Below are positions 29,693 to 39,988 of a stretch of 64,000 nt of DNA, piece after piece. A program made the translations under genes and the position numbers. Positions within the stretch are counted from its first letter, which is position 1, and each line of letters begins with the position of its first letter. The DNA is from Bog-756 sp963812885 (GTDB lineage Bacteria; Actinomycetota; Acidimicrobiia; Acidimicrobiales; RAAP-2): positions 434,001-498,000 of the forward strand of contig CAWEWZ010000002.1 of the NCBI GenBank assembly GCA_963812885.1, read 5' to 3'. The notes below the pieces were generated by a model, which made no database searches, was not told where the DNA came from, and saw nothing but the letters and a program-made list of their open reading frames with translations.

Positions 29693-31349
29693 TTAGGTGT
29701 TCAGGTGATTGCGAAGGTCTTCCTCGTTGGAGGAGCGGTCGTAGGCGATGCTCTCGGAGATCAGCCCGTCCTTCACCAGCTTGGCCAGGCCCTGGTCCAT
29801 GGTCTGCATCCCGAACGAGCCGCCGACCTGCATCAGGGAGTAGATCTGATGGGTCTTCGACTGGCGGATCAGGTTGCGGATGGCCGAGGTGCAGACCAGC
29901 ACCTCGGAGCACGGGATACGACCCGTTCCGTCGGCAGTTGACGATGAGCTGCTGGGTCACCACGCCTTCGAGCGTCGCGGCCAGCATGACCCGGATCTGC
30001 TCCTGCTGATTGGTGGGGAACACATCGATCATTCGGTCGATGGTCTGCGGACAGTCCTGGGTGTGGAGTGTGCCGAAGACCAGGTGGCCGGTCTCGGCCG
30101 CGGTCAGCGCCATCGAGATGGTCTCGAGGTCACGAAGCTCGCCGACCAGGATGACGTCGGGATCCTGACGGAGAACCCGTCGGAGGGCCTCGGAGAAGGA
30201 GTCGGTGTCCTCGCCGACCTCCCGCTGGGTGATGATCGACCGCTTGTGGTCGTGGAGGAACTCGATCGGGTCCTCGACGGTCACGATGTGCAGCGGCTTG
30301 GTCCGGTTGATGATGTCGACCAGGGAAGCCAGCGTCGTCGACTTCCCCGAACCGGTCGGACCGGTGACGAGCACCAGTCCACGCCGCAGGTCGGTGAACG
30401 ACTTGATCGAGTCCGGCAGCCCCAGGGTGTCGAACATCCGGCATCTCGTGCGGGATCGGACGGAGGGCGGCGGCGACCGTTCCCCGCTGCATGGAGACGT
30501 TCACACGGAATCGGCCCACGCCGGCGATGGAGTGGGAGGTGTCGAGCTCGTTCTCCTCCTCGAACCGCTCCCGCTGCGAGGCCGGAAGGATGCCGAAGAC
30601 CATGTCGCGGATCATCTCGTTGTCGAGATGGGGCAGCCTTCGATGGGGCGGATGGCGCCGTGCAGCCGGATCGACCCGGGCATCTGCGCGGTCAGGTGGA
30701 GGTCGGAGGCGCCGACCGACACCGCGTAGCGGAGGAGGTCGTCGATGTGGAGCGGCATGGCGCCGTCTGTCGCCGCGGCCGGGATGCCCTGCTCCAGAAG
30801 CGAGTCGATGCTCGGAAGCGCGGGTCCGTCGTCGCCTGAATCCTCGGGATCGACCGTGTTGTCGACCAAAGGCGACTCGGGCGCCGGCGGTGGCGGCAGC
30901 GACGGAGCCGTTCCCCAGCATCTGCGCGATCACGACCGGATCGGCCAGTACCGGATTGATGCGGTGCCCGACCCGTGCGGACAGAGCATCGACGTCGGCG
31001 GCTGGTCGGCGGCTCGGCGAACGCCACGGCCAGAACGCTGCCGTCGAACTGCAGCGCCACGGCGCCGAACTCCGGGCCAGGCCTCGCGGCAGGGCCGCGG
31101 CGGCGTCCGGGCTCGGGGTCATGGCCGCCAGGTCGATCGCCGGCATCTGGGCCAGATGGGCCAGCGCCCCGACCACGACTCCCGGGAGGGCCAGCTTCCT
31201 GCTGACCAGCAGCTCGGCCAGCGACTGGCCGGTGGCCTCGGCCTCCGCCACCAGGGCGCCAGGTTGGCTCGTCTCGTAGCCGCCCTCGACCAGTGCCTGG
31301 GCCAGACGGGTGGACCACTCGATGCGCGTCTCGCCGTGACCGGGCTCAT
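29693..31349 (-). CDS. pilT: Pilus retraction ATPase PilT with N-terminal MshEN-like extension
   Basis: About 550 residues. Residues 1-150 (TRLAQALVEGGYE, AELLVSRKLALPGVVVGALAHLAQ) resemble the MshEN/GspE N-terminal module, followed by a Pro/Asp-rich linker. The PilT core then shows DDLLRYAVSVGASDLHL, Walker A GPTGSGKSTTLASL, the Walker B region RQDPDVILVGELRDLET and HTQDCPQTIDRM. ATG at 31349 overlaps the pilB stop (ATGA). There are about five frame changes, so linker details are uncertain. Ordinary PilT lacks the N-terminal extension; compare the second copy at 39989. Confidence 0.82.
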
Positions 31350-34300
31350 GCGACCACCCGGAGCACTTCCTCGAGCGTGGTCTCACCCTCGATGGCCTTG
31401 CGGATTCCGCTCTGACGCAGGGTGACCATGCCCTGGGTGACGGCGAGCTTGTGGATGTCTTCCACCGATCCTCCTTCAATAATCATTCGTTCGATCTCCT
31501 CGGTCATAGGCATCAGTTCGGCCAGAGCCTTGCGACCCCGGTAGCCCGTGTTGGCGCAGGCGGAGCAGCCGACGGAGCGGTACACCTTGGACATGCCTCC
31601 GACTGCCTCGACCTCGTCGAGGGTCCAGCCGGCGGCGGCGATGTCCGCCTCGGTGGGCTCGTACGGCTCCTTGCAGTGCATGCACAGGCGCCGGGCCAGC
31701 CGCTGGGCCAGCACTCCGGACAGCGACGAGGTCACCAGAAAGGGCTCGATGCCCATCTCGATCAGGCGCATCGGCGTGGCCGCGGCACTGTTGGTGTGGA
31801 GCGTGGCGAGCACCATGTGGCCGGTGAGGGCCGCCTCGATGGCGATGACGGCGGTCTCCTTGTCCCGGATCTCGCCGACCAGGACGATGTCGGGGTCGGA
31901 TCGCAGGATCGACTTCGAGGGCGGAGGCGAAGGTCAGGCCGGCCTTGACGTTGAGCTGGACCTGGTTGACGCCCTTCAGCGGCACCTCGACCGGGTCCTC
32001 GACGGTGATGATGTTCTTCTCGGGCGAGTTGAGCGCGGTCAGCGTCGTGTAGAGGGTGGTCGACTTGCCCGAGCCGGTCGGGCCGCTGACCAGGATGGTC
32101 CCGTAGGGCTTGGTGTAGAGGCTCTCGTAGGTCTTGAGCAGGTCCTCGTCGAAGCCGAGATCGGCGAACCCGAGCACCACGCTCGACTTGTCGAGCACCC
32201 GCATGACGATCTTCTCGCCGTAGATGGTCGGGAGCGTGGCCATCCGGAGGTCGATGCCCTTGCTGCCCACGTTGAGCGAGATGCGACCGTCCTGGGGGAT
32301 CCGGTGCTCGGCGATGTTCATGTCGGCCATGACCTTCAGGCGGGTGGTGACGGCCGCGGCGATGGCCCTCGGAGCGGTCGACACGTCGTGGAGCACGCCG
32401 TCGATCCGGTAGCGGATGCGCAGGTCGGTGGCGGTGGGCTCGACGTGGATGTCCGAGGCCCGCTCGTTCAGCGCCTGGAGGATGAGCAGGTTGACGTAGC
32501 GGACGATCGGCGCTTCCTCGGTGGCGGCCTGGATGTCGTCGACGCTGTTGTCGGCGCGCGTCCCGTCCATGCCGAGCGACGCCTCCATGGCCATGTCGGC
32601 CGCATCACCGCCGCTGTTGAACACCCGGCCGATGTAGGCGCTGATCTGGGTCCGGGTGGCCACGACCACGATGAAGTTGCGGCCGATGATCGTCCGCAGG
32701 TCGTCCATGGCGAACACGTCGGTGGGATTCGACGCGGCCACCACGGGAACGCCGTTGTCCTTGGCGATGACGATGACGTTGTGGTGACGGGCCGTCGTCT
32801 CGGGAATGCAGCCCGCCTCGGCAAGTCGACGCCGACGGTGTCGAGGTCCACGAACTCGAGCCCCATCTCCTGGGCCATGCCCCACATGAGGTCGGCCTCG
32901 GTGACCAGCTTCTGAGTCGTCAGGATGCGGGCGATGCTCTGCCCGGTGAGGTAGTGCTCCTCGAGCACCGATCTCCATGTCCTCGAGCGAGACTCTCTCC
33001 CCTTCGACGAGGGCTTTGGCCAACGGGGGGAACATCGCCGTTCCGGTTGACTCGCCCTCTCCGGTCGGCTCGTACCGCTCATCTTCACTGTGCTGTTCCT
33101 GGAAGGTGGCGACGGCCTCGGCGACCAGATCGGCCGCCAGAGCGGTCGAATCGGGGCTCGGAGGTTGCTCCTCGTCCCGCACCGAGAGGGCCAGTTCGGC
33201 CAGCTCATCGGTGCCGGTGTTCAGATCGACCGGCGGGAGGACGACCTGGTCGGGCGAGCTCGATCCGAACGTGGGGAGCAGGCTGGTGGCCGGCTCGAGT
33301 ACATCGACGACGTCGGGGTTGCCCGTCGATCGATGCGATTTCGTTGACCGTTTCGAGCGCGACGACTTCGTTAAGGAGGTCCGAGGCGCGATGCTCTTCG
33401 ATCGTGCCGCTTCGTCGATCGTGCCGGGTTCGTCGAGAGCGTCGCGTCCTCGACCGGCGCCGGGTTCGACGACTTCCTCGAATTCCGACGGGTTCCCCGA
33501 CGTCGTCGAACAAGTCCGGCGACTGCGGCGACCGGCGCCTCCGCCCCGACCATCTCGTCGATCGATGCCCGAGCACCGTCATCGGCCAGGATCGAGCCGG
33601 TCGACGGGCCCGGCTCTTCTGCCTGCCCTGCCCCGACGGCCTGAGGCACGGCCGGAACGCCCTGCCCGTCCGGAGCGGTCAACGGTCGTGTCGGTGCTGT
33701 TCGCACGGGACTTCCGGTGCTTCGGTCTTGTGTTCTCCTGACGACCTCGATGCTTTTCTGTGTCTTGCGCTTCGGACGGAGGGGCCTCCGAGAAGGACCG
33801 ACGTCGTCCGGAGCCTGCAACTCCGTGGTCGGATCAGTGTCCAAGTTCGTTCTGGAGGCCTTCGACCTCGACGCTCTGGACCTGTTCGGCCTCGGCAGCA
33901 ATGATCTCTTCGGCCTCCTGAGTAATGACCTCTTCGGCCTCGTGGGCGATGAGATCTTCGGGGTCTACCTCGTCGTTGACCAGGGCAGATGGCGTCTCCG
34001 TTGTCTCCGAAGTCTCCGGCCCAAACAGCCGATCGAGGTAGTCGCCGATCTGATCCCTTGAGGCGACAACAGAAATGAAGTCGCGCCCGATGGTCGCCCT
34101 GAACCGTGTCCTGAGCGGCGATGTCGTCGGGATCGGCTGTCGCGATCACCGGCGTTCCGAATTTCCGCTTGACGGCTACAACGTGGTGGTGGCGCGCCAA
34201 TGCCGCGGGGAGGATCTCGCCCGCCGCCGGATCGACTCCATAGGTGTCGAGGTCGACGAATTCGAGGTCGTGTTCGCTGGCCATCCAGCGAATGGAGTCG

Positions 34301-34371
34301 ACGTCGCTCATATCAGCCTCATCGGCAGACTGGCGGCCGAGATTGAACCCGAATCCAATTGTTTGACCCAA
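31346..34371 (-). CDS. pilB: Pilus extension ATPase PilB with two N-terminal MshEN-type domains
   Basis: The GspE/PilB core (31346-32560) has Walker A GPTGSGKSTTLYTTL, RASDIHVEPTATDLRIRYRIDG, the Walker B segment spanning an inserted base near 31917, and the zinc cysteines CMHC...CSAC. Upstream is one MshEN-type module (33000-32600: ILTTQKLVTEADLMWGMAQEMG, FVDLDTVGVD). After roughly 700 bases of Glu/Pro-rich disordered linker comes a second one (34371-33980: SIRWMASEHDLEFVDLDTYGVD). The linker contains several frame changes. The start is uncertain: TTG at 34371 is the most upstream in frame. A split into two genes cannot be excluded. Confidence 0.78.
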
Positions 34372-34692
34372 GAGCGGAGGGCCCGTTCCGATAATGCTCG
34401 CACCAGCCCCCCTTCCTGTTTGCCCCGTGGGAGGTGCTATGGCTCGCCGGATCCAACCGGCCGAACCCTTCGATTCAGTTGTCGATTCAGTTGTCGATAC
34501 TCAGTACCGTGGCGCCAAACGTGGACACCAAGAACCCCTATCGTGCTTCCCAACAGGGATTTCCCGTCGCCGCGCCGTTGCCAAGTCCATGTACCGCTAA
34601 CCGATGGTTTGCCCCTTTCAGTGGTAGCCGGTCCACCGACCATGGCCACCTATCCCAACGCCCGCGCATTCCAACGTTGTTGAATACAGGAT
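34372..34692. promoter_or_regulatory. Divergent pilB / pilD intergenic region
   Basis: 321 bases between oppositely oriented pilus genes, presumably holding both promoters. Apart from the direct repeat at 34471 I see no defined site. Short open frames here show no recognizable protein. Confidence 0.35.
34471..34498. repeat. Two-copy 12-bp direct repeat
   Basis: CGATTCAGTTGT occurs twice in tandem, followed by a partial third CGAT, in the pilB/pilD promoter region. It could be a regulator-binding array or simple slippage. Confidence 0.6.
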
Positions 34693-35508
34693 ATGAGTTC
34701 TGAGGAGTTTCCGCTACTGGCGGCGACAATTTTCTTTGCCGGCCTCGTCGGGGATCTTTGTCGGATCCTTCCTCAACGTCGTCGTCTATCGAGCCCCCTC
34801 GGACTGTCGGTCTCTTCCCCCCGATCGTTCTGTCCTACATGCCGCCGCCAGCTGAAATGGTGGGAGAACATCCCGATTGTCTCCTGGCTGGCCCTCAGGG
34901 GAAGATGCCGGACCTGCCAGGTTCCGATCTCCCTCCGATATCCATTGGTCGAGCTGTCCACCGGGGTCATGTTCGCCCTGGTCACCTGGGCTTGGCGCGG
35001 CACTATCGTGTCTGCCGCCTATTGCTGTCTTGCCGCCACGATGATCGCCGTCGGGCTGATCGAATACGGCGGAAAACGCTCCCCCTTGTCCGTGGCTGCG
35101 CTGGGAACGGTGACCGCACAGGTGATCATCGTGATCGGGGCCGGGGTCCAGGGGAAATGGCGAATCGTCGATGGATCACTCGTCGGTACTTCAATTGCGG
35201 TGATTGCGTACGCGGTACTCCGATCGGTCGACCCGGAATGCCGTGATCCACGCGGCCACGGTCGTTCAGTTCTGTTGGTTGCCGGATGCTGGGTCGGCGG
35301 GCTGGGTCTCTGGCCAACTGCCGTCGGAGCCGGTGTCTGGATCGCGACGTACTCGGTCTGCATGATGGGCGCCTGGTCAGTTGCCAGGCCGACAGGTCGC
35401 CGCCGGGAGCGGATCCAGTGCCACTTACCGCCTTCACCCCGTCGTGGCCACTCCGCTGGTGTCCGCCGTCGCTGTCGCCCTCGCTGCCTCCCTCATCGCG
35501 AAGGGATG
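34693..35508 (+). CDS. pilD: Prepilin peptidase PilD-like protein (A24 family, divergent)
   Basis: Membrane protein that should cleave and N-methylate prepilins. GSFLNVVVYRAP and the paired zinc cysteines CPTC...CRTC with ENIPIVSWLALRGRC are clear PilD features, and at least five hydrophobic helices follow. The two catalytic Asp positions are not conserved: the first site reads VGLIEYGG (Glu, near 35062) and the GxGD site reads RGHGRSVLL (near 35258-35284). Frame changes occur near 34755, 34798 and 35418. The final helix ends LVSAVAVALAASLIAKG with stop at 35508. Confidence 0.8.
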
Positions 35509-35527
35509 ACGAACCGAAGATGGATAC

Positions 35528-36287
35528 ATGAGTCGCGTCGACCCTGATGGTCATGGCCTACCGGCGCAGGAGTTCGAATTCGGCGGACCTGACGACGTCG
35601 TCGGGACCCGCCGGGTCGTCGTCGTGGACGATCATGAACTCCTGCGGGCAGGGACCCGGCGCATTCTCGAGGACTCGGCAGGGCTTTCCGTGGTCGGCGA
35701 GGCGGGAGACGGTGAAACTGCCCTCGAGGTCATTGCCGACACCAGGCCCGACGTCGTCCTCGTGGACATCAGGCTCCCGACTATCAACGGAATCGATCTC
35801 GCCCGTCGGCTGGCCGCTGACTATCCAAGGACGGTCGTACTGATCCTGAGTGCCTACGACGATGAGAACTACGTGCGGGCCGCCACTTTCAGCCGGGGTG
35901 GCCGGATACTTGCTCAAGACCATGCCCAGCGACGAGCTGGTGGGCGCCATCAGAACCGCCTGCGACGGAGCGACCGTCGCTAGGTACAGGACCGAGCGGT
36001 CGGGGGGACAGAGCCGAGCAGCCCCTCGCGATGTCCTCATGCCGCGCCTGACGGTGCGAGAGGAGGAGGTTGTGCGTTTGGTGGCCCGGGGAATGTCCAA
36101 CAAGGCAATCGCCCGACAGCTCGGCATCAGCCCGCGGACCGTCGAGGGCCATCTCAACCACGTCTTCCAAAAGCTCGACACGACGTCACGCACCGAGCTC
36201 GTGCACTACGCCCTCGCCAGTCGCCTGTTCCGAAACCGGCAGCCCGAGCATGACGAGCTGCCCGGGGACGCGGAGCCGGACCCATGA
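35528..36287 (+). CDS. NarL/LuxR-type response regulator
   Basis: About 252 residues. The receiver domain has VVVVDDHELLRAG (acidic pocket), the phospho-acceptor in VVLVDIRLPTING and the conserved Lys in GYLLKTM. The LuxR helix-turn-helix is LTVREEEVVRLVARGMSNKAIARQL...ISPRTVEGHL. One inserted base near 35885-35893 splits the receiver. It starts 20 bases after pilD and overlaps the kinase gene by ATGA, so it forms a classic two-component pair and may govern the pilus genes. Confidence 0.92.
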
Positions 36288-37906
36288 GCCAGGAGACCGC
36301 TCGGGGCACAAGCGACCTTTCGGATCCGATCGACCTCGGGACGGCCATGAGAAGACGCTGATCCGAGCCGAACGGCGGAGGTCGGTCACGACTCACGGCA
36401 GGACCTCCGCCCGTTCCGCTGTTGACAAACCCTGGGCGAACTCACGGTTTTGGCTGCTTCAGCTCATCATCTTGGCCCTCTACCTGATCCGACTGGCGGC
36501 CTCGGTGGCGTTCCATCTCGACTCCCGCTCGCTGGTCGTCGAGCTCTCTACCCTCGCGCTCTTCCTGGTCCCGGTGGTCTACGCCGCCTTGAACTACGGA
36601 ATTCACGGGAGCGATGTTCACCGCCGGTTGGGTCACGCTTCTGGCCGTTCCCCGATTCCTGTCCGCGGTCTCGGATCGCAACGACATGGCCGCGTGGGCC
36701 GAGCTCGCCCAAGTCGTCCTACTCGATTCCCTGGCCTTCCTCGTGGGTCAGCGCGTCACCGCCGAACGAGATGCCCGCCGGATCGCCGAGTCGGCCCAGG
36801 AGGCGCATCGAAGTGCCGAAGCCCTCTATCGCGATCTATTCGACTCCAACCATTCACCAATCCTCATCGTCGACGGAAATGGCAACGTCGTCGAGGCCAA
36901 CGCATCGGCACGTCGGGCATTCACCGGAACCAGTTCCGAAACCCGCTCAGAGGACGCGCCGGTACCATCGGCGGACGCGCCGATCCGACTGGTCGACATG
37001 GTCGGACCGGTTGCATCTGGTCACCTACTGACCACGCTCCTCTCGGAGCAGTTGCCCCCAACGAGGGACGGAATGGGACTTCGGTTCGGACTCCGAGCGA
37101 GTGGAACCGATCGCCATCGAGAGCACAGGGCATCCCATCCTGTACCGGCCGACGGCGACCATGTTGGGGCGGTCCGAGGGCGGGACCCGGATGCAGATCG
37201 TATTCGAGGACGTGACCGCTGAAACTCGCAGGCATGATCTGATGGAGGCCTATGCGGCTCGCGTCGTTTCGGGCCAGGAGGAGGAGCGTCGACATCTGGC
37301 ACAGGAGCTCCACGACGGTCCGGTTCAGACGCTCATCCATCTTTGCCGGCAGATCGACGCGGTGGAATACCAGATTGATTCCGGCAAAGATGGAGACATT
37401 GCCTCTGGGGGACCTCCGGAAAATTGCCGAGGACACCATTGTGGAGTTGCGCTCCATCACCAAGGGACTGCGGCCCTCGATCCTCGACGATCTGGGACTG
37501 GTCGCCTCCATCGGCCAGATCCTCACCGAGGCCGGGGGGCGTCACCGGTTCGAGACTTCGTTTGGAGTCACCGGGCCGGAGCGGCGGCTCAAGCCCACCG
37601 TCGAACTGGCGCTGTTCCGCATCGCCCAAGAAGCGATATCGAACATCGAGCGACATGCGGCTGCGAATCGTGTGGCGATCGGCCTCAACTTCGAGCAGCT
37701 CGGACTGCGACTCCTGGTCAAGGATGACGGCGTCGGATTCGATGTGCAGCGAGGCCTCGGGAGCTACCAGCAGCGATTCACTCGGGCTGGCGGGCATGAC
37801 AGAACGGGCCAACCTCATCGGCTCTCACCTGGTCATCCACTCGAGGATCGGCCGTGGGACCACGGTGGACGTATGGGTACCGGCAACGATTCTTGATCAA
37901 AAATAA
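36284..37906 (+). CDS. Membrane sensor histidine kinase (HisKA_3, NarX/DegS type)
   Basis: About 538 residues over several frame breaks. The N-terminal membrane part (WLLQLIILALYLIRLAASVAF, LVVELSTLALFLVPVVYAAL, WVTLLAVPRFL) is followed by a PAS domain (DLFDSNHSPILIVDGNGNVVEANASA). The HisKA_3 H-box is EEERRHLAQELHDGPVQTL and the HATPase boxes are FRIAQEAISNIERHAA and VKDDGVGFD. It ends at 37906. Breaks occur near 36340, 36612, 37085, 37388 and 37772. The partner is the upstream regulator. Confidence 0.9.
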
Positions 37907-38059
37907 GCCCTCGGCCATGGATTTGCTTCCTCAGACCGCCGCGACGACGGATATTTCCCCGAGAACCGCCGTATGACCCAATTCAGCAAGCGGGCAACTG
38001 TCACTTAACCGAAACGAAATAGATGTTTGCATCTCATCAATTCATGGGATACTGACGGC

Positions 38060-38356
38060 GTGGAACAAATCGTCATCGAGTCGTGCCACAGCACGTGGAT
38101 CATCGACATGGAGAACTCGCGATTTCGCCGTGTGGTGAAGGGTTCCGATCACCGTTCCAGCCCAGCCTCGACCGAGTGGCAGCCCTGCTACGGAGTCGAG
38201 ATCGATCCCCTCTCCGAGTCGTTTGTCGTCCTGCTCAATCCCGAGGGCACCCGACTGCTCCGCAGCTGGCGCCACGTCGAGCATTGCTCCCAATGCGGCG
38301 GGGAGGCCACCTCCGAGCTCTCGTTGCGGGACCTCCGCTCCGCCGTCCGGGGCTGA
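38060..38356 (+). CDS. Small hypothetical protein with CxxC motif
   Basis: 98 residues from GTG at 38060. Recognizable only by composition: HSTWIIDMENSRFRRV near the N-terminus and HCSQCGGEAT, a single CxxC, near residue 78. No transmembrane helix or signal peptide. It stands alone after an AT-rich gap, and I do not recognize the family. Codon use looks like real coding sequence. Confidence 0.6.
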   Translation: MEQIVIESCHSTWIIDMENSRFRRVVKGSDHRSSPASTEWQPCYGVEIDPLSESFVVLLNPEGTRLLRSWRHVEHCSQCGGEATSELSLRDLRSAVRG

Positions 38357-38498
38357 GCCGGTCCGAGGCTGAGTCGACCCCCTTCCACCTTGCGACCGAA
38401 TACGGGGGGCCGCCTCCGGTAGCGTGGCGTTGTTGGTGCCCCCGACGAACGATGCGCCGGCGTGGGCCGACGTCCCGTGTCGAACGTTAACCTTACCG

Positions 38499-38864
38499 AT
38501 GAATCAGGATCCACCATCCACTTCAGACGGCTCCGGCACCGAGAAGAACCATGGATCGGCGCCGGACGAACTCCTCGACAACGCCGAGGAGCCACCACCG
38601 CCACCGTCGCCAGAGGCGATCGCCCGATTGAAGGCCAGCTCGAGACCCGACTTCGCCACCTCGGCAGCGATGGTCAAGGACATCATGGCCGCCGGCCCCG
38701 CCGGCCCACCTGACCAACCCGAGGATCCCCACGAGCGGGCGGCCGCAGACGGTCGAGAAGGGCCCTCGGATCCTGACCCGGCGCCGGAGGGATCGGACGC
38801 TCCCATGGCCCCGGACTTCTACACGTCAGCGCGACCGAAGAAGCGATTTCGACGTTCCAAATAG
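38499..38864 (+). CDS. Hypothetical Pro/Asp-rich disordered protein
   Basis: 121 residues from ATG at 38499, rich in Pro, Asp, Ser and Ala, including EEPPPPPSPEAIARLKASSR and a basic end RPKKRFRRSK. No domain is evident. Its last 39 bases overlap the 3' end of the convergent moaC gene. It may be a real small acidic protein; confidence is moderate because composition alone supports it. Confidence 0.45.
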   Translation: MNQDPPSTSDGSGTEKNHGSAPDELLDNAEEPPPPPSPEAIARLKASSRPDFATSAAMVKDIMAAGPAGPPDQPEDPHERAAADGREGPSDPDPAPEGSDAPMAPDFYTSARPKKRFRRSK

Positions 38865-39368
38865 CTGCCAGACGCCGCCGGTCAGGTCGAGCGGATCCCG
38901 CTTCCAGACGCCCGAACTGCCGCCGGTCTTCTCCCACAGCATGAGCTGGCCGATGCTCATCGTGCGGTCGGTCGTCTTGCACATGTCATAGACAGTGAGG
39001 GCAGCGATCGCACACGCGGTCATCGCCTCCATCTCCACGCCGGTCCGATCCACCGCTTCGACCTTGGCCTCCACCTCGACAAAGTCGTCGCCGATGGTGA
39101 AGTCGACATGCACCGCACCGACCAGGAGGGGATGGCACATGGGCACCAGCTCAGCAGTCCTCTTGGCCGCCTGAATGCCGGCCACACGTGCCGCGGCCAG
39201 GACATCTCCCTTGGTGATGGCATTGTTCGCCACCTTTGCCGTGGTCTCCGGCTTCATCGCCACCTTGCAGCGGGCCAGGGCTCTCCGATGGGTGGCCTCC
39301 TTCGGGGAAACGTCCACCATACGGGTGCCACTGAAGGGGTCAAGATGGCTCAGACTTCTGTCGGTCAT
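38826..39368 (-). CDS. moaC: Cyclic pyranopterin monophosphate synthase MoaC
   Basis: Second step of molybdenum cofactor synthesis. 180 residues with LSHLDPFSGTRMVDVSPKEATHRRA, the catalytic region AAKRTAELVPMCHPL, VEVEAKVEAVDRTGVEMEAMTAC and the Lys/Asp loop VYDMCKTTDRTM. The start ATG at 39368 (MTDRSLSHL) matches the family. No other molybdopterin gene is nearby, so this moaC is isolated. The C-terminal 25 residues are atypical and overlap the opposite gene. Confidence 0.94.
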   Translation of the reverse strand: MTDRSLSHLDPFSGTRMVDVSPKEATHRRALARCKVAMKPETTAKVANNAITKGDVLAAARVAGIQAAKRTAELVPMCHPLLVGAVHVDFTIGDDFVEVEAKVEAVDRTGVEMEAMTACAIAALTVYDMCKTTDRTMSIGQLMLWEKTGGSSGVWKRDPLDLTGGVWQLFGTSKSLLRSR

Positions 39369-39488
39369 AGGGCGGTCCCGGTCGTCACGGGCCACAGTCT
39401 ACGGGAGAGCGATGGCCCAGGACGGGACTGGCACTCTCTCAACTAGACTGCTAATCGACGCCCGTCACAGACCGAGAGGAATGCTGGT

Positions 39489-39872
39489 TTGCCCACCTAC
39501 GAATACCGCTGCGACAGCTGCGACCGGAACTTCGACGCCGTCCAGTCCTTCCATGACGACCCGCTGACCGCATGTCCTACCTGTGGCTCACCCGTGCGCA
39601 AGGTCTTCGGCAACGTCGGGATCGTCTTCAAGGGAAGCGGCTTCTACAAGACTGACAGTCGCAACGGTGGCTCGGCCAAGAAGAGCGAGACCGAATCGAC
39701 GCCTGTCCCGGCGTCGGGATCGGATGGCGCTACGTCGGACGGCGGCAGCAAGGAAACCACCAAGCCAGACACATCGCCGGCCAAGGCGCCGACGCCTCCG
39801 GCACCCTCGAAGGCTGACTCGAAGTCGGGTGGCGCCACCACGGAGAAAGCCGGCAAGGCTTCGTCGTCGTAG
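39489..39872 (+). CDS. FmdB/regulatory-type zinc ribbon protein
   Basis: 127 residues. The N-terminal 50 residues form the FmdB zinc ribbon, PTYEYRCDSCDRNFD with CPTCGSPVRKVFG and FKGSGFYKTD, ligated by two CxxC pairs. The remainder is a Ser/Thr/Lys/Pro-rich disordered tail. TTG at 39489 is the start in frame, with GAGAGGA about nine bases upstream. Function of these small proteins is generally unknown; regulatory names derive from early annotation. A pilT gene follows at 116 bases. Confidence 0.9.
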   Translation: MPTYEYRCDSCDRNFDAVQSFHDDPLTACPTCGSPVRKVFGNVGIVFKGSGFYKTDSRNGGSAKKSETESTPVPASGSDGATSDGGSKETTKPDTSPAKAPTPPAPSKADSKSGGATTEKAGKASSS

Positions 39873-39988
39873 GCAGGCATCGCCAGCCGAGGATCTGGCC
39901 CCCGCCCCCGGGAAGGTGGGTGGATGTTCCCACGAGGATCGGACTCGTTGAGCGAAATGCTCGCTAAAACGCGAATGGTGCCCGTACA

